A DNA stretch of 57,092 bases, taken from positions 1-57,092 of the forward strand of contig SFCS01000012.1 in NCBI GenBank assembly GCA_004558485.1, in the 5' to 3' direction. This document shows, in pieces, positions 38,059-47,900 of the stretch. Position 1 is the stretch's first letter. Each line of letters begins with the position of its first letter. The position numbers were made by a program, and so were the translations under genes. The stretch comes from Ruminococcus sp. GTDB lineage: Bacteria; Bacillota; Clostridia; Oscillospirales; Acutalibacteraceae. The notes under the pieces are model-generated. The model was not told the origin of the DNA. It saw nothing but the letters and a program-made list of their open reading frames with translations, and ran no database searches.

Positions 38059-40114
38059 GATAGAGCACCTCCATTACAGTATCCCGGAAGTAGGCGAACA
38101 CCTGCGACCAAAGCAGATACATCACCGCCATCAGGATCAAAGCGATCACGATGAAGAACAGCGTCAGCAGAATGTTTTTGAGTGTTTCCATAAAGGTGTA
38201 GGCATGATCCTCGCGCACGCCGATGAAGATCAGCGCGACCGACCAAACCAGCGCGACAAGCCAGGCAAAGTACAGAATGAAGGCTTCGTTCTGTGTCAGG
38301 ATGTACGAGGCGATCACCACAAAGGGCGTAATCACCAGATACGGCGACAGCGCATACGGCAGCATCATATAGATGTTCTTGAGTGAGCCCTCGCCCTCAT
38401 TGATCGACGCAACCAGATAGTTGCCGATGACAAACAGCCCGCACAAAAGGAAGAATGCCGAGCCCATCAGCGCAATGCCCGTAGCGTTGCCGTCGGAAAA
38501 GCTGAAAATGAAGCCGCGCCCCATGGTGTCCGCCACATACACGATGAACACCAGCAGGTACATCACCGTTGCCGACAGCACAGAGCCCGCTTCCCCGCGC
38601 TTCAGATAGTAATATCCGTCCACGGGATGGCGCAGCATATAGCCGAAATAGGTGATGTCATGCCAAAAGCGCTTGCCCGGTGTTTTGGGGATGGGCTTTA
38701 TGTACGATTCGACCCTGCGGGGCTTGCCGCGCCGCAAAAACGCGAGAACCACAGCAGCGATCATCAACACAAACAGCAACACCACAAACCAAATCATGTT
38801 GTTGCTCAGCCACGCATCCCGCTGCTGCCAAAAGGCGTCGGAATAATATGCGCGGTCGCTCGCCAGTTCGAACTGCTCCATCGCCTCGGCATAACGGCCC
38901 TGATGCAGCATCGCCTTGCCGTAGCCCATGCGGGCGAGATAGAACATACCGTTGAGCGACAGCACCGCGCCCCAGGATTTTTCGCCGGAGGCATAGTTGC
39001 CGTTTTCGAGATCGAAGATCGCCTGATGCGTCATCATGGCGAAGTCGGTGGGATAAAACACCTCGACAAACGCCTTTTCGCGGTCAAGCACATAGATAAA
39101 GCCCTGGTCGTCCGTGTCGATCGCCGTCGCATAGGTGAAAAGACCGTTGCGCTCGCTGGACACCGCACGGCCGCCGAAGGAAAAAATCAGGTCGCCGTTG
39201 CTGTCATATTCATAGACAAGACCGGTGTTCGTCAGGGCAAATACCGTGCCGTTCGGCCCGGCAGCCGCGTCCACAAAATTCCAGGCGTCCTGCATAAAGG
39301 TGCCCGGCGACAGGATGTTGACGCCCGCAAGGTTATATTCCTTCAGGCAGTTTTCCTGCTTTGTGAGATGGGTCTGCGTTTCGGCATCGTATTCGTTCGT
39401 TTGGGTGACGGTGTAGATGAGGTTTTCCTCATTGATGTCGAGGTTTTGAATGGTGCGGGGACGGCGCATCAGCTCATTTTGCTTCATCTTGTCCGTGAGC
39501 AACAAATCCGAAAGAACCTCCGCCGCCGTCAGATGCTTGCGGTTTGCGCCGAAATAGCCCTCAAACTCTCCGTCGGGACCAAACTGCATGAGCCCCTCAT
39601 AGGCATTTTCGCTGCAAACATAAATGTTGCCGTTGGTGGTGACCGCCACACCCTTCGGCGTGAAGTCGCTCAGCTCGCTGAACAGCTTGCTTTGCGGGCG
39701 CTCGATCGTCATTTTGCGCTCGCCCGCCGCAGTGAAAACGAACACGGCAGGCGCGCCGCTGTCGGCAACATAGATGTCCCCTGCCGCCGTCACAAACAGA
39801 CCGCACGGCGAAACCATGGCGTCGTCCTTTATCTCTCGGCTCTCGCCCGTTTTGATGGAATAAATGAAGATTCGCGCGTTGCCTGCATCGGCAACATACA
39901 TGTCGTCGCCGTGGATGAAAATGTCTGCCGGCTGGGAAAGTCCCTTGTTTTTGAGATAGATATTGCCGGGTAAATAGGCATCCTGGGTTTTGATCCATGT
40001 CTTGCCCGAAGATAGCGTATAGGTATAGGTCGTATTCTCGCCCGCCGATACCGTGAGGCAGCAACAGCTGACAAGCACAGCGAACAGAACCAGAATTGCG
40101 ATCGGTTTTCGCAC
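38045..40114 (-). CDS. NHL beta-propeller protein with C-terminal Yip1 membrane domain
   Basis: The 689-residue protein starts with a signal peptide (AILVLFAVLVSCCCLTVSA). NHL-like repeats follow (about 45-330: LSQPADIFIHGDDMYVADAG, PCGLFVTAAGDIYVADSGAP, FTYATAIDTDDQGFIYVLDR), forming a predicted extracellular propeller. A helical TPR-like stretch comes next (GMFYLARMGYGKAMLHQGRY), then a transmembrane helix near 430, then a Yip1-like domain with about five membrane helices (480-689). It lies between two permease pairs and is translationally coupled to DUF5696. A sensing or transporter-accessory role is a guess. Confidence 0.78.
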   Translation of the reverse strand: MRKPIAILVLFAVLVSCCCLTVSAGENTTYTYTLSSGKTWIKTQDAYLPGNIYLKNKGLSQPADIFIHGDDMYVADAGNARIFIYSIKTGESREIKDDAMVSPCGLFVTAAGDIYVADSGAPAVFVFTAAGERKMTIERPQSKLFSELSDFTPKGVAVTTNGNIYVCSENAYEGLMQFGPDGEFEGYFGANRKHLTAAEVLSDLLLTDKMKQNELMRRPRTIQNLDINEENLIYTVTQTNEYDAETQTHLTKQENCLKEYNLAGVNILSPGTFMQDAWNFVDAAAGPNGTVFALTNTGLVYEYDSNGDLIFSFGGRAVSSERNGLFTYATAIDTDDQGFIYVLDREKAFVEVFYPTDFAMMTHQAIFDLENGNYASGEKSWGAVLSLNGMFYLARMGYGKAMLHQGRYAEAMEQFELASDRAYYSDAFWQQRDAWLSNNMIWFVVLLFVLMIAAVVLAFLRRGKPRRVESYIKPIPKTPGKRFWHDITYFGYMLRHPVDGYYYLKRGEAGSVLSATVMYLLVFIVYVADTMGRGFIFSFSDGNATGIALMGSAFFLLCGLFVIGNYLVASINEGEGSLKNIYMMLPYALSPYLVITPFVVIASYILTQNEAFILYFAWLVALVWSVALIFIGVREDHAYTFMETLKNILLTLFFIVIALILMAVMYLLWSQVFAYFRDTVMEVLYRAQY

Positions 40115-40128
40115 TTTTGTCAGCTCCT

Positions 40129-41025
40129 TTACTTGATACCGGAATGTGCCATCGTGCTCATGACCTTGGACTGCATGAAAATGAAGATGATGAGGTTCGG
40201 CAGGAACATGATCAGAGATGCCGCCGCCGCAACGCCCTGTCCGGAAATCGTGCCGTTCGCACTCAGCGTGGACAGATAGAAGGCAAAGTTCTTATAGCTT
40301 TCGTTGTTGATGAGCAGTGTCGATGCCTCGGTCGCACCCCAAGACGCCTGGAAGGTCATGATTGTCAGCGTCGCCAGTGCCGGTTTGATGAGCGGCATGA
40401 CGATCTTGAAGAGGATCTGATAATCATTCGCGCCGTCGATATATGCCGCCTCGATGAGGGCATCCGGCAGACCGTCGATGAACTGCTTGATCAGAAACAC
40501 GCCGACCGGCGTTGCCAAAAGCGGCACCACATTTGCCCAGAAGGTGTCCAAAAGCCCCAGCTTGGCAATCACGAAATAGCGCGGAATCGCCACCGCCACA
40601 GAACAGAACATCAGCGCCAGGTTGTTGATCTCCAGCAGCGCGTTGCGGGTGCGGAAGTGCTTTTTGGAGAGCACATATCCCGCGCTTGTGCCGATGATCA
40701 GCGTGAACACCACCGTCAGCAAGGATGCAAGGATGCTGTTGAACAGATAGCGACCGGCAGGGGTGTTGCTGGTAGACGAGAGAGAAAACAGCGTCGCAAA
40801 ATTGTTCAGCGTGGGATTGCGGACATAAAAGCGCGGCGGGTAGGCAAACAGCTCGTCAAGCGGTTTCAGAGCGTTCACGAAAATGAAGATAATCGGCAGC
40901 GCCATCACCACGCAGATCGGCAGAAGAAAAAGATAAATTTTGATCTGACCGAGCGAAAAATGTTGCGGGTTCATCCCGTTGGTTCTCAAACGGTTCTTTC
41001 TTTTCAACCTCTTCGCCCCCTTCAT
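40129..41025 (-). CDS. Carbohydrate ABC transporter permease (MalG type), first pair
   Basis: The 298-residue permease has six predicted helices and the EAA loop ALIEAAYIDGANDYQILFKIVMP. The ending (MQSKVMSTMAHSGIK) is typical of the family. ATG at 41025 overlaps the stop of the MalF-type gene (ATGA); a second ATG 17 codons downstream is possible. Together with the gene before it and the large binding protein, it makes a full importer apart from the ATPase. Confidence 0.94.
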   Translation of the reverse strand: MKGAKRLKRKNRLRTNGMNPQHFSLGQIKIYLFLLPICVVMALPIIFIFVNALKPLDELFAYPPRFYVRNPTLNNFATLFSLSSTSNTPAGRYLFNSILASLLTVVFTLIIGTSAGYVLSKKHFRTRNALLEINNLALMFCSVAVAIPRYFVIAKLGLLDTFWANVVPLLATPVGVFLIKQFIDGLPDALIEAAYIDGANDYQILFKIVMPLIKPALATLTIMTFQASWGATEASTLLINNESYKNFAFYLSTLSANGTISGQGVAAAASLIMFLPNLIIFIFMQSKVMSTMAHSGIK

Positions 41026-41969
41026 TCATCACGGCTGCCGAGGACTCGGTTTACCCCTCGGGACATCAGGTAAATGCCGAACAGCAGCACGACCGAAACG
41101 GAGGCCGCATAGCCCATCTCATAGCGCAAAAAGCCATAGTCCTCAATATGCGACACGATGAGGGACGCCGAATAGCCGGGCGTCGGGTTGGAGCCGGACA
41201 GCACCGTGCCGATGCCCGCGCTTTGGAAGGTGTTCACGATCGCCATCACGGCGCCGAACAGCATCTGCGGCTTGGCGGACGGGATCGTGATATACATGAT
41301 CTCCTGAAAACGGTTTTTCACGCCGTCGATATAAGCTGCCTCATACAGCTCCTCGTTGACATTGAGGATGCCGGACAGCATCGACAAAAAGCCGATGCCC
41401 ATGCTGCTCCACAGGGTCACCAGAATAACGATCCACAGAAGGTGCTTTTCCGAGGACAGCCACACGACAGGCGTGTCGATGATGCCGAACTTCATCAGTA
41501 GGTAGTTGAGATAGCCGCTCTCGCTGCCGTTGAAAATGACACCCCACACCGTGCTCAGAAGCACGCTGCCTGTCATGGACGGCGAATAGATAATCAGCGC
41601 CAGTATCGTGCGCGGACCTTTTGTGATCTGCGACAGACCCCATGCCAGCAAAAACGCCAGCACATAGCCGCCGATGCCCACACAGATAGCATAGACAACG
41701 GTGTTCGGCAGAATATGCTGCATGAACACCTCGTCGTTCGTGAACAGATCAATGAAGTTGTCAAAGCCCGTAAATTTCGGCGTTTGGATGGTGTTATAAT
41801 AAGTAAAGGACAGCCCCATCGCCGATATGGTGGGCACGACGATGAAAATGATGAACAGCAGCGCATAGGGAGCGAGCAGAATCGGCGTCGCGTGGCGTAT
41901 GAAGAAGCTGCCGCTCTTTATCCCCTGTCCCGGAGACGCTTGCTTTTTCAAGAAATTCCGTTTTTTCAT
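41022..41969 (-). CDS. Carbohydrate ABC transporter permease (MalF type), first pair
   Basis: The 315-residue permease has a Lys-rich N-terminus, six helices and the EAA loop ELYEAAYIDGVKNRFQEIMYITIPSAKP. It overlaps the binding-protein gene upstream by 4 bp and the MalG-type gene downstream by 4 bp, a fully coupled importer module. Confidence 0.94.
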   Translation of the reverse strand: MKKRNFLKKQASPGQGIKSGSFFIRHATPILLAPYALLFIIFIVVPTISAMGLSFTYYNTIQTPKFTGFDNFIDLFTNDEVFMQHILPNTVVYAICVGIGGYVLAFLLAWGLSQITKGPRTILALIIYSPSMTGSVLLSTVWGVIFNGSESGYLNYLLMKFGIIDTPVVWLSSEKHLLWIVILVTLWSSMGIGFLSMLSGILNVNEELYEAAYIDGVKNRFQEIMYITIPSAKPQMLFGAVMAIVNTFQSAGIGTVLSGSNPTPGYSASLIVSHIEDYGFLRYEMGYAASVSVVLLFGIYLMSRGVNRVLGSRDE

Positions 41970-44899
41970 TTTGCGTCCCCTTTTTGTGTTTCATTCAGCT
42001 TGTTCACAAGCATCTCATATGCCTTCATGGAATATTCTCTGATGAGATTGCCGTCCTTGTCGCAGAAGCCGAACTCGACCAGCTTGCGGCGAATCTCGCG
42101 GTTTGTCAGCGTGGTGGCGCGGTCGATCTCCTCGATCAGCGCCTCGTTGTCGACGACCACGCCGTTCCAGACATCGCTGCTTTCGCGCTCGATCATGTAG
42201 TTGGCGGGATGGTTGACGGTCTCGCGCTGATCCTTCCACTGGGTCAGGATGGTTTCCCGATCCTCGGCGGAATACGGCATCTGCGCAAACGCCTTCAGGT
42301 TGGCGGAATTCCAGCGGTATTCCGAGCCGTAGCGGCTTTGCAGCAGATAGGCATAGCGGGTCTGAATGTCGGTGCTCAGCCACCATTTGAGGAACCGCCA
42401 TGCTTCCTCGCTCTTTTCGGTGTTTTGCATGATCATGCAGGTGTTTGCCGTCGCCGGCTGATACCGCACGACCGAGCCGTCCGCCCGCTTTGTGCCGGGC
42501 GTCAGCGCGATACCCCATTTGTCGGCAAGCTCCGGTGCGGCAACCTGCAGCTGCATATAGGTGGAGAATGTCGAAATGCCGATCGGCACTTCTCCGCTGC
42601 GGAAGCTGTTATAAAAGCTCGGGATGGAAGTCGACATGCCGTAAATTCTGTACAGCGTCGTCATTTCCTTCATTGCCTTAATAAAAGCATCGCTGTCAAA
42701 CGCAGAGACCGTGCCGTCATCCGACACATAGGCAGCACCGTTCTGATAGATAAACGGACCGGTCATGCCGAAGCCCTTATAGCCTGCACCGCTCGACAGC
42801 GGCAAATTGAAGTTCATGCCATAACGCAAAAGCTCCGGCATCATGGTCTTGACATCGTCCCAGGTGTCCGGAACGGCAAGACCGAGCATGCTGAGAATGT
42901 CCTTGCGATAGAACAGCACATAAAAATCCTGCGCTTCCGCCGCACCGTATACCCCGTCGCCGAGCACACCGGGCACGAGCGACTGCAAGCTGTAGCTGTC
43001 GGCATAAAATTCAAGGAAATCGTCATATTCCAAAAGATTTTTCGCGGCGCCGCGGATGGCGAGGTTGAACGGTGTGGAAAGCCCCGCACCGAGCACCACA
43101 TCCGGATTGTCGCCCGTGGCGTTGGACAAGATCAGCTTCTGCTCGCTGGGCATGATGGAAAGCTGGATATTCGTGCCGTATTTGGCATTATAGTCCGCGT
43201 CCACCAGCTGCTGCAGCGCCTGCACATACTGCACGGAGCGGTTGACCCACACCGTCAGCTCCTTGCCGTTGTCGGTCGAGGCAGCGTGATCGCCCGCCGA
43301 GGCATCCGCCGTGAATGACCAGAAAAACGCCTTGAACCATTCGCTGACCGTCTTGAAGAATGACGGCTGCGCCGACGGCATATCGCTTGTGTCACCGACA
43401 AAGAAGGCATCAAAGCCGAGCGGCGTGCCGATCAGCTTTTCAAGCGCGTTGCCGAGGTATTTGGTGGCGGAATTGTCGCCCTGGTTGATGAGATCGGTCT
43501 TGTTCGGAATCTGATTCGGGGTCTCCGCCAGCTTGCGCAGCCGCTGTGCAGCATACTTTAAGCTGTCCGCATAGCTTGCCTTTTTGCCGCCGATCGTTCC
43601 CAGCTCTTCATAGATCTTTTCAATGCGGTCCGCAAAAGCGGTCAGATCCCCCACCGCATTCGGCAGATAGTATTCCATGTTCCAGGTACGGTTCAGATCG
43701 GTCTGACCCGCCGTGATCTTCTGAATGTCCATGCCGAGGGCATTGATGTCGTCCATCAGTGCCACGATCTCGGTGTAAACCGCCTTCAGCGGTCCCATCG
43801 TCGCCGTCATGGCGATCGTGTGAGAACCGGCGGTCAAATATATCTGCGCAGGCGTATCGCCCGCGTTCAATGTCGTGTTTGCAAATTTTCCGGTCTTGGT
43901 GCCGGTGAAAGCCAGCGCTTCCCACTCGGCGAACGGCACGGCGCCGTCAATCTCTATTTTGCGATAGACCGGTTTGTCGGCGTCGGAGTTCTGGAGATAC
44001 CGCACGCCGATGGTGTATAAGCCGTCCTGCGGAACGGAAAACTCCCACAGGATCTTCTGTCCGGTGCTGTTCCACGAGCTTTCGTCCAGCACATTGAGCA
44101 GCTTGTGATAGGTGTCATAAGGGGTCAGCGCCGCGATCTTTTTCGAGGTGGCGCGAATGAAGGAGTCGGATTTGATGCTGTAGCGCTCCGCCTCAAAGGG
44201 GAGCATTTTGTCATACTGCGCAGCATCCGCGTGCGCCTGTGCATATTCCGCATAGCTCACCGCATCCCGCACCGGCACAAGGCAGATCTGCGTGATCCTG
44301 ACCGCCTGCGCCTGCGAGGTCAGGGTGATGTGATGCACGCCCGCATCGAGGGCCAGCGTCAGCGCACTGCTGTCGGTGTCGCCGTAGTCCTGCAAAAAGT
44401 CGCGATACGGGGCGTCGATCGCCTTCTGATCCGGAATCAGCTCGTTGCCGAGTCGATCGGTGGCATACACGGTGTCGGCATCCGCCCACAGAACGGGCAG
44501 CGCAGCAATGCCGCTCACATCCCCGCAGGAATAGTTGAAAAGCAGATCGGTATACAATGCGTCGAGTGACCGATACATCACTCCGATCTTATATGTACCC
44601 GCTGCAGCAACCTGCACATCGAACGAAAGCGATTTTTTCGCCGCAAGGTCGATGCCGTCGTCCAGCGCCGCTGCCTTGCCGTCCGCCGTTACCGTATTGT
44701 GCACCGGGGACAGCGCGCCGTCAAACGACGACGCGCCGACCCACGACGCGAGAGAGAGAGGTGTATCGGATGAATCACCGGATGCCGCAACGGCTCCGGA
44801 GGTTTTGTCCGTCGCTGCTGCGACGGGATAAGATGCCGCTGTGCAAAGTGCCGTCGACAGCACCAGTAACACGGAAAGTATTTTTTTTGCCTTTTTCAT
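41966..44899 (-). CDS. Very large extracellular sugar-binding protein (SBP family 1 with N-terminal CBM-like domains)
   Basis: The 977-residue exported protein has a signal peptide (AKKILSVLLVLSTALCTAAS). Two carbohydrate-binding-module-like beta sandwiches precede the transporter part (about 40-170: AAAGTYKIGVMYRSLD, DAGVHHITLTSQAQAVRITQ; about 230-360: PQDGLYTIGVRYLQNSDADK, TAGSHTIAMTATMG). A helical spacer follows, and then a family 1 solute-binding domain (about 580-950: GAGLSTPFNLAIRGAAKNLLEYDDF, AEAQDFYVLFYRKDILSMLG, EEAWRFLKWWLSTDIQTRYAY). Ordinary members are about 430 residues, so this is more than twice the usual size. The ATG at 44899 with GGAGG upstream is preferred over the longer frame, which lacks a signal. 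It feeds the permeases that overlap its end. Confidence 0.9.
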   Translation of the reverse strand: MKKAKKILSVLLVLSTALCTAASYPVAAATDKTSGAVAASGDSSDTPLSLASWVGASSFDGALSPVHNTVTADGKAAALDDGIDLAAKKSLSFDVQVAAAGTYKIGVMYRSLDALYTDLLFNYSCGDVSGIAALPVLWADADTVYATDRLGNELIPDQKAIDAPYRDFLQDYGDTDSSALTLALDAGVHHITLTSQAQAVRITQICLVPVRDAVSYAEYAQAHADAAQYDKMLPFEAERYSIKSDSFIRATSKKIAALTPYDTYHKLLNVLDESSWNSTGQKILWEFSVPQDGLYTIGVRYLQNSDADKPVYRKIEIDGAVPFAEWEALAFTGTKTGKFANTTLNAGDTPAQIYLTAGSHTIAMTATMGPLKAVYTEIVALMDDINALGMDIQKITAGQTDLNRTWNMEYYLPNAVGDLTAFADRIEKIYEELGTIGGKKASYADSLKYAAQRLRKLAETPNQIPNKTDLINQGDNSATKYLGNALEKLIGTPLGFDAFFVGDTSDMPSAQPSFFKTVSEWFKAFFWSFTADASAGDHAASTDNGKELTVWVNRSVQYVQALQQLVDADYNAKYGTNIQLSIMPSEQKLILSNATGDNPDVVLGAGLSTPFNLAIRGAAKNLLEYDDFLEFYADSYSLQSLVPGVLGDGVYGAAEAQDFYVLFYRKDILSMLGLAVPDTWDDVKTMMPELLRYGMNFNLPLSSGAGYKGFGMTGPFIYQNGAAYVSDDGTVSAFDSDAFIKAMKEMTTLYRIYGMSTSIPSFYNSFRSGEVPIGISTFSTYMQLQVAAPELADKWGIALTPGTKRADGSVVRYQPATANTCMIMQNTEKSEEAWRFLKWWLSTDIQTRYAYLLQSRYGSEYRWNSANLKAFAQMPYSAEDRETILTQWKDQRETVNHPANYMIERESSDVWNGVVVDNEALIEEIDRATTLTNREIRRKLVEFGFCDKDGNLIREYSMKAYEMLVNKLNETQKGDAK

Positions 44900-44973
44900 A
44901 TCTTTGCCTCCTACTGGCACTGAGAGGACTTCTGCAGCGCGCGGTATCGACCGTTTCGAGCGCGCCGCTGCGA

Positions 44974-47900
44974 TTATTCCGTAGCAGGCGGCTCCGTTTC
45001 TTCTTGGTCTAATAGCTTGCTTCTTTTTCTTTTCCTGACAATCAGAATGATCACGAGCGCAACACCGCAAAGAACCAGTACACCGCCGGCAATGATGAGG
45101 GCGATCGCCCACGCAGTCAGCGTTGTGCCGCCGATGACCTTGCGTTTGCGTTTCTTGATGACCTCGACGGTGTCGGGATCACTTGGATTTTCGGGATTTG
45201 TCGGGTCATCGATGATGTCATCGTCGCCCCAATCCACATCGTCGTCATAGCTGTTATCGTCGAAGTCGTCCCACATGCCGCTGTTGCCGGGATCATCCGT
45301 CGAAGGATCGATAACCGGCTGCTTGGCAGCTGCCGTATAGACAGACATGTTGTGGATCGCCGGCACGCCCGCGTCGCCGCGCTGTACCGTGCGGAGGCGC
45401 AGATACTTTGCCTCAACGGCATCAAAGCGTACTTCGTCGCGCGAACCGCCGCCATTAACAACGGTATGCTCCGCGTCTTTCTGCGGCAGGATGACTGCCC
45501 AGTTTTCACCGTCGGCAGAATACTCGATGTCATAGCTGTTGCTGAAGCCCACCGTCCAGTTGATCTTCACACGGTCGATCTTCGTCTTGCCTGCCAGCTC
45601 CACCGTCGTGTATTCGCCCGTGGAGCGCGGCAGCTCGAAGGAGGTGGTCACATCGCCGTCGAACATCGCCTCCATCTTTGTCGCATTGTCGCCCACGCCG
45701 GTGAGCTTAACGGCGGAGGATTTGACGGCTCCCTTTTTCACAGTCAGCGTCTTCCAACCGGCAGGCGCATAGATCGTGGTGAGACCGTCCTCGTCGATGA
45801 AGTAGCCATACTGCTTTGCCTGATAGTTCGGCATGCCGTACAGGCGGGTGAGTGCTTTACCGTCGACCTCGATGCCGCCGGCGGTAACGCCGAGTGCAAG
45901 GATGATGCTGCGCTCAGAGCCGTCCGTGTTCGTCACCGTGAAAACGGTGTCGGAGGTTCTGGCGTTCACATAGGTTTCCTCTTTGGCGTTGTAGGTGTGA
46001 TAGTCCGTGGACGCACCCTGCTTATCATAGATCACCACGGTGTTATCCTTGTCGGGCGGAGTGATCAGCAGCGCAGGCAGGTTGGTGAATTCGTCCTCGC
46101 TGTCATCGTGCATCTCTGCAGCAAGCCTCATGCTTTCGGGCAGGTCGATCGCCTTGACGGCGCCGCCCTTGACATACACCGGAAAATCGGAGGTCGGCGC
46201 TTCGGCGGTAAAGGTCTGGCCGCCGTCATATGCCTTGTAGGTGTACAGCTCATACCAGGTGGACCCCTTCGGCAGACTGACCGTCTGATAATAGACATTT
46301 TCCGTCGTGACGGGGCAGACCAGGAAATCGTCGCAGAACAGATACTGGTTCTCCACCTTTGCCAGCGAAAGCTGGTAAGGGTATGCCACCATCATGCCCT
46401 TGATGATCGGATCGGCAGTCTTTTCCGCCTTGATGGCGGCGCTTTCGATCGAGGGCACCAAATTCTTGCGCAGATAGTAGGCATTGCCGAAATTCTGCGT
46501 CGCCAGCATGCCGTAGTTCCACGGCTGATGGATCACCGAACCGTGTTGCCGCATATACGGCGAGAAAAGCGACAGGGACACCCAGCGGTTCCAAAGGTCA
46601 TTGGAAGGCGTGCCGCCGAGACCGCCGAGATCTGCGCCGTACAGGTTAAAGCCGCTGGCACCCATGGAGATCAGCGCGCTGATGACGGCGTTGTAGCCAT
46701 TGTGCTCATAGCCGTCTTCTTTCGCGTTGTCGGGGCTAGAGCCGCCATTGTAAGTAGAGACGTTATCGCCAAGGAAGTTACCGGAGTAATATTGGCTGCC
46801 CGCACAACCGGAGCGTTGGAACAGCACATAGTCGTTGCCTCTTCCGGCTGTCCACGCCTCGTTGCACGCCTTGGCGTAGTAATAAGACATCAGGTTATGC
46901 ATCTCATCGCCGGAAAGTCCGTTAAAGTATGTAGTATTGAAAGGATACCACTCGCCGAAGTCATCCATCGTTCCGGCGATACCCCAATCCCAGTACTGCT
47001 GCCAGCAAGAGGTGATAAACTCGACCACCGAGGGGTTGGAGAAATCAACATAGTTTTTACTGCTGATGCGGTATTTACCGTAGGTTTTTAAGAACATCGA
47101 ATCATAGCCGAACGGCTGTCCTGAATCGATGATTTTGCCGGAGGCATCCAATACCGGCAGTTCGCTGTGGGCAGGCAAAATATCATTGATTGTACCCAGC
47201 CCAAGATTTTTCCAAAGATCAGGCGAGAACCAGCCGAGCGTTTTGATATTGTTGCGCCGCAGAAAATTAGTTACCTGTGCATTGCGTGCAGCTGCGCCCT
47301 CGGCATAGCAGGCGTCAGGATAAAAGTTATAGTGTTCTTTATACCCGTTAATAAGCTCCATGATGTTGGCATAGGTGTTGCCAAGCCCCGTCTTTTCAAA
47401 AGCCGCGTTCTGTGCTCCCGTCCAGAAACCATAGGTCCATGTTTCCGAAACGCCCGAGGTGCCCGTCAGCGCGGTATATTTTTTCAGGTTGTCCAGCGGC
47501 ATGCCCTGCCATAGGTACAAATCCAACTTAGAACCATCGAACTTGACGGAATACTTGTGCTTGTTCGTCTCGCCGATATCCGCCTCACCGACATAGCTCA
47601 TGTTGAACCAGACGGAATAACCGCGATTGCTGTGGAACAGCGGTACATTATTATAGGAATACTCGGGCAGTGACCAGCAATCCAGGTTTGTCAGTGAGAT
47701 GGTTTTGCCTACCTGATTGGCGCCGTTGAAGCGCTCACCGCCGCCGTAGATGGCTTCCTTATCTGCCAGAGGAAATTCCACCATCGAGCGCACAACTTCG
47801 CCCTTGCGGTTATACGCAAAGGAAAACTGCCTGTTTGTCAGCGACACGATCCTGTCGCCGCTTGCCTTGCAGATCGTGAGTGCAAAGCCGCTGTTGCTCT

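Noticed and set aside
33956..44899. An ATP-binding subunit for the ABC importers.
   Set aside because: No Walker A/LSGGQ-type protein is encoded in the carbohydrate locus; a shared ATPase elsewhere in the genome is assumed.
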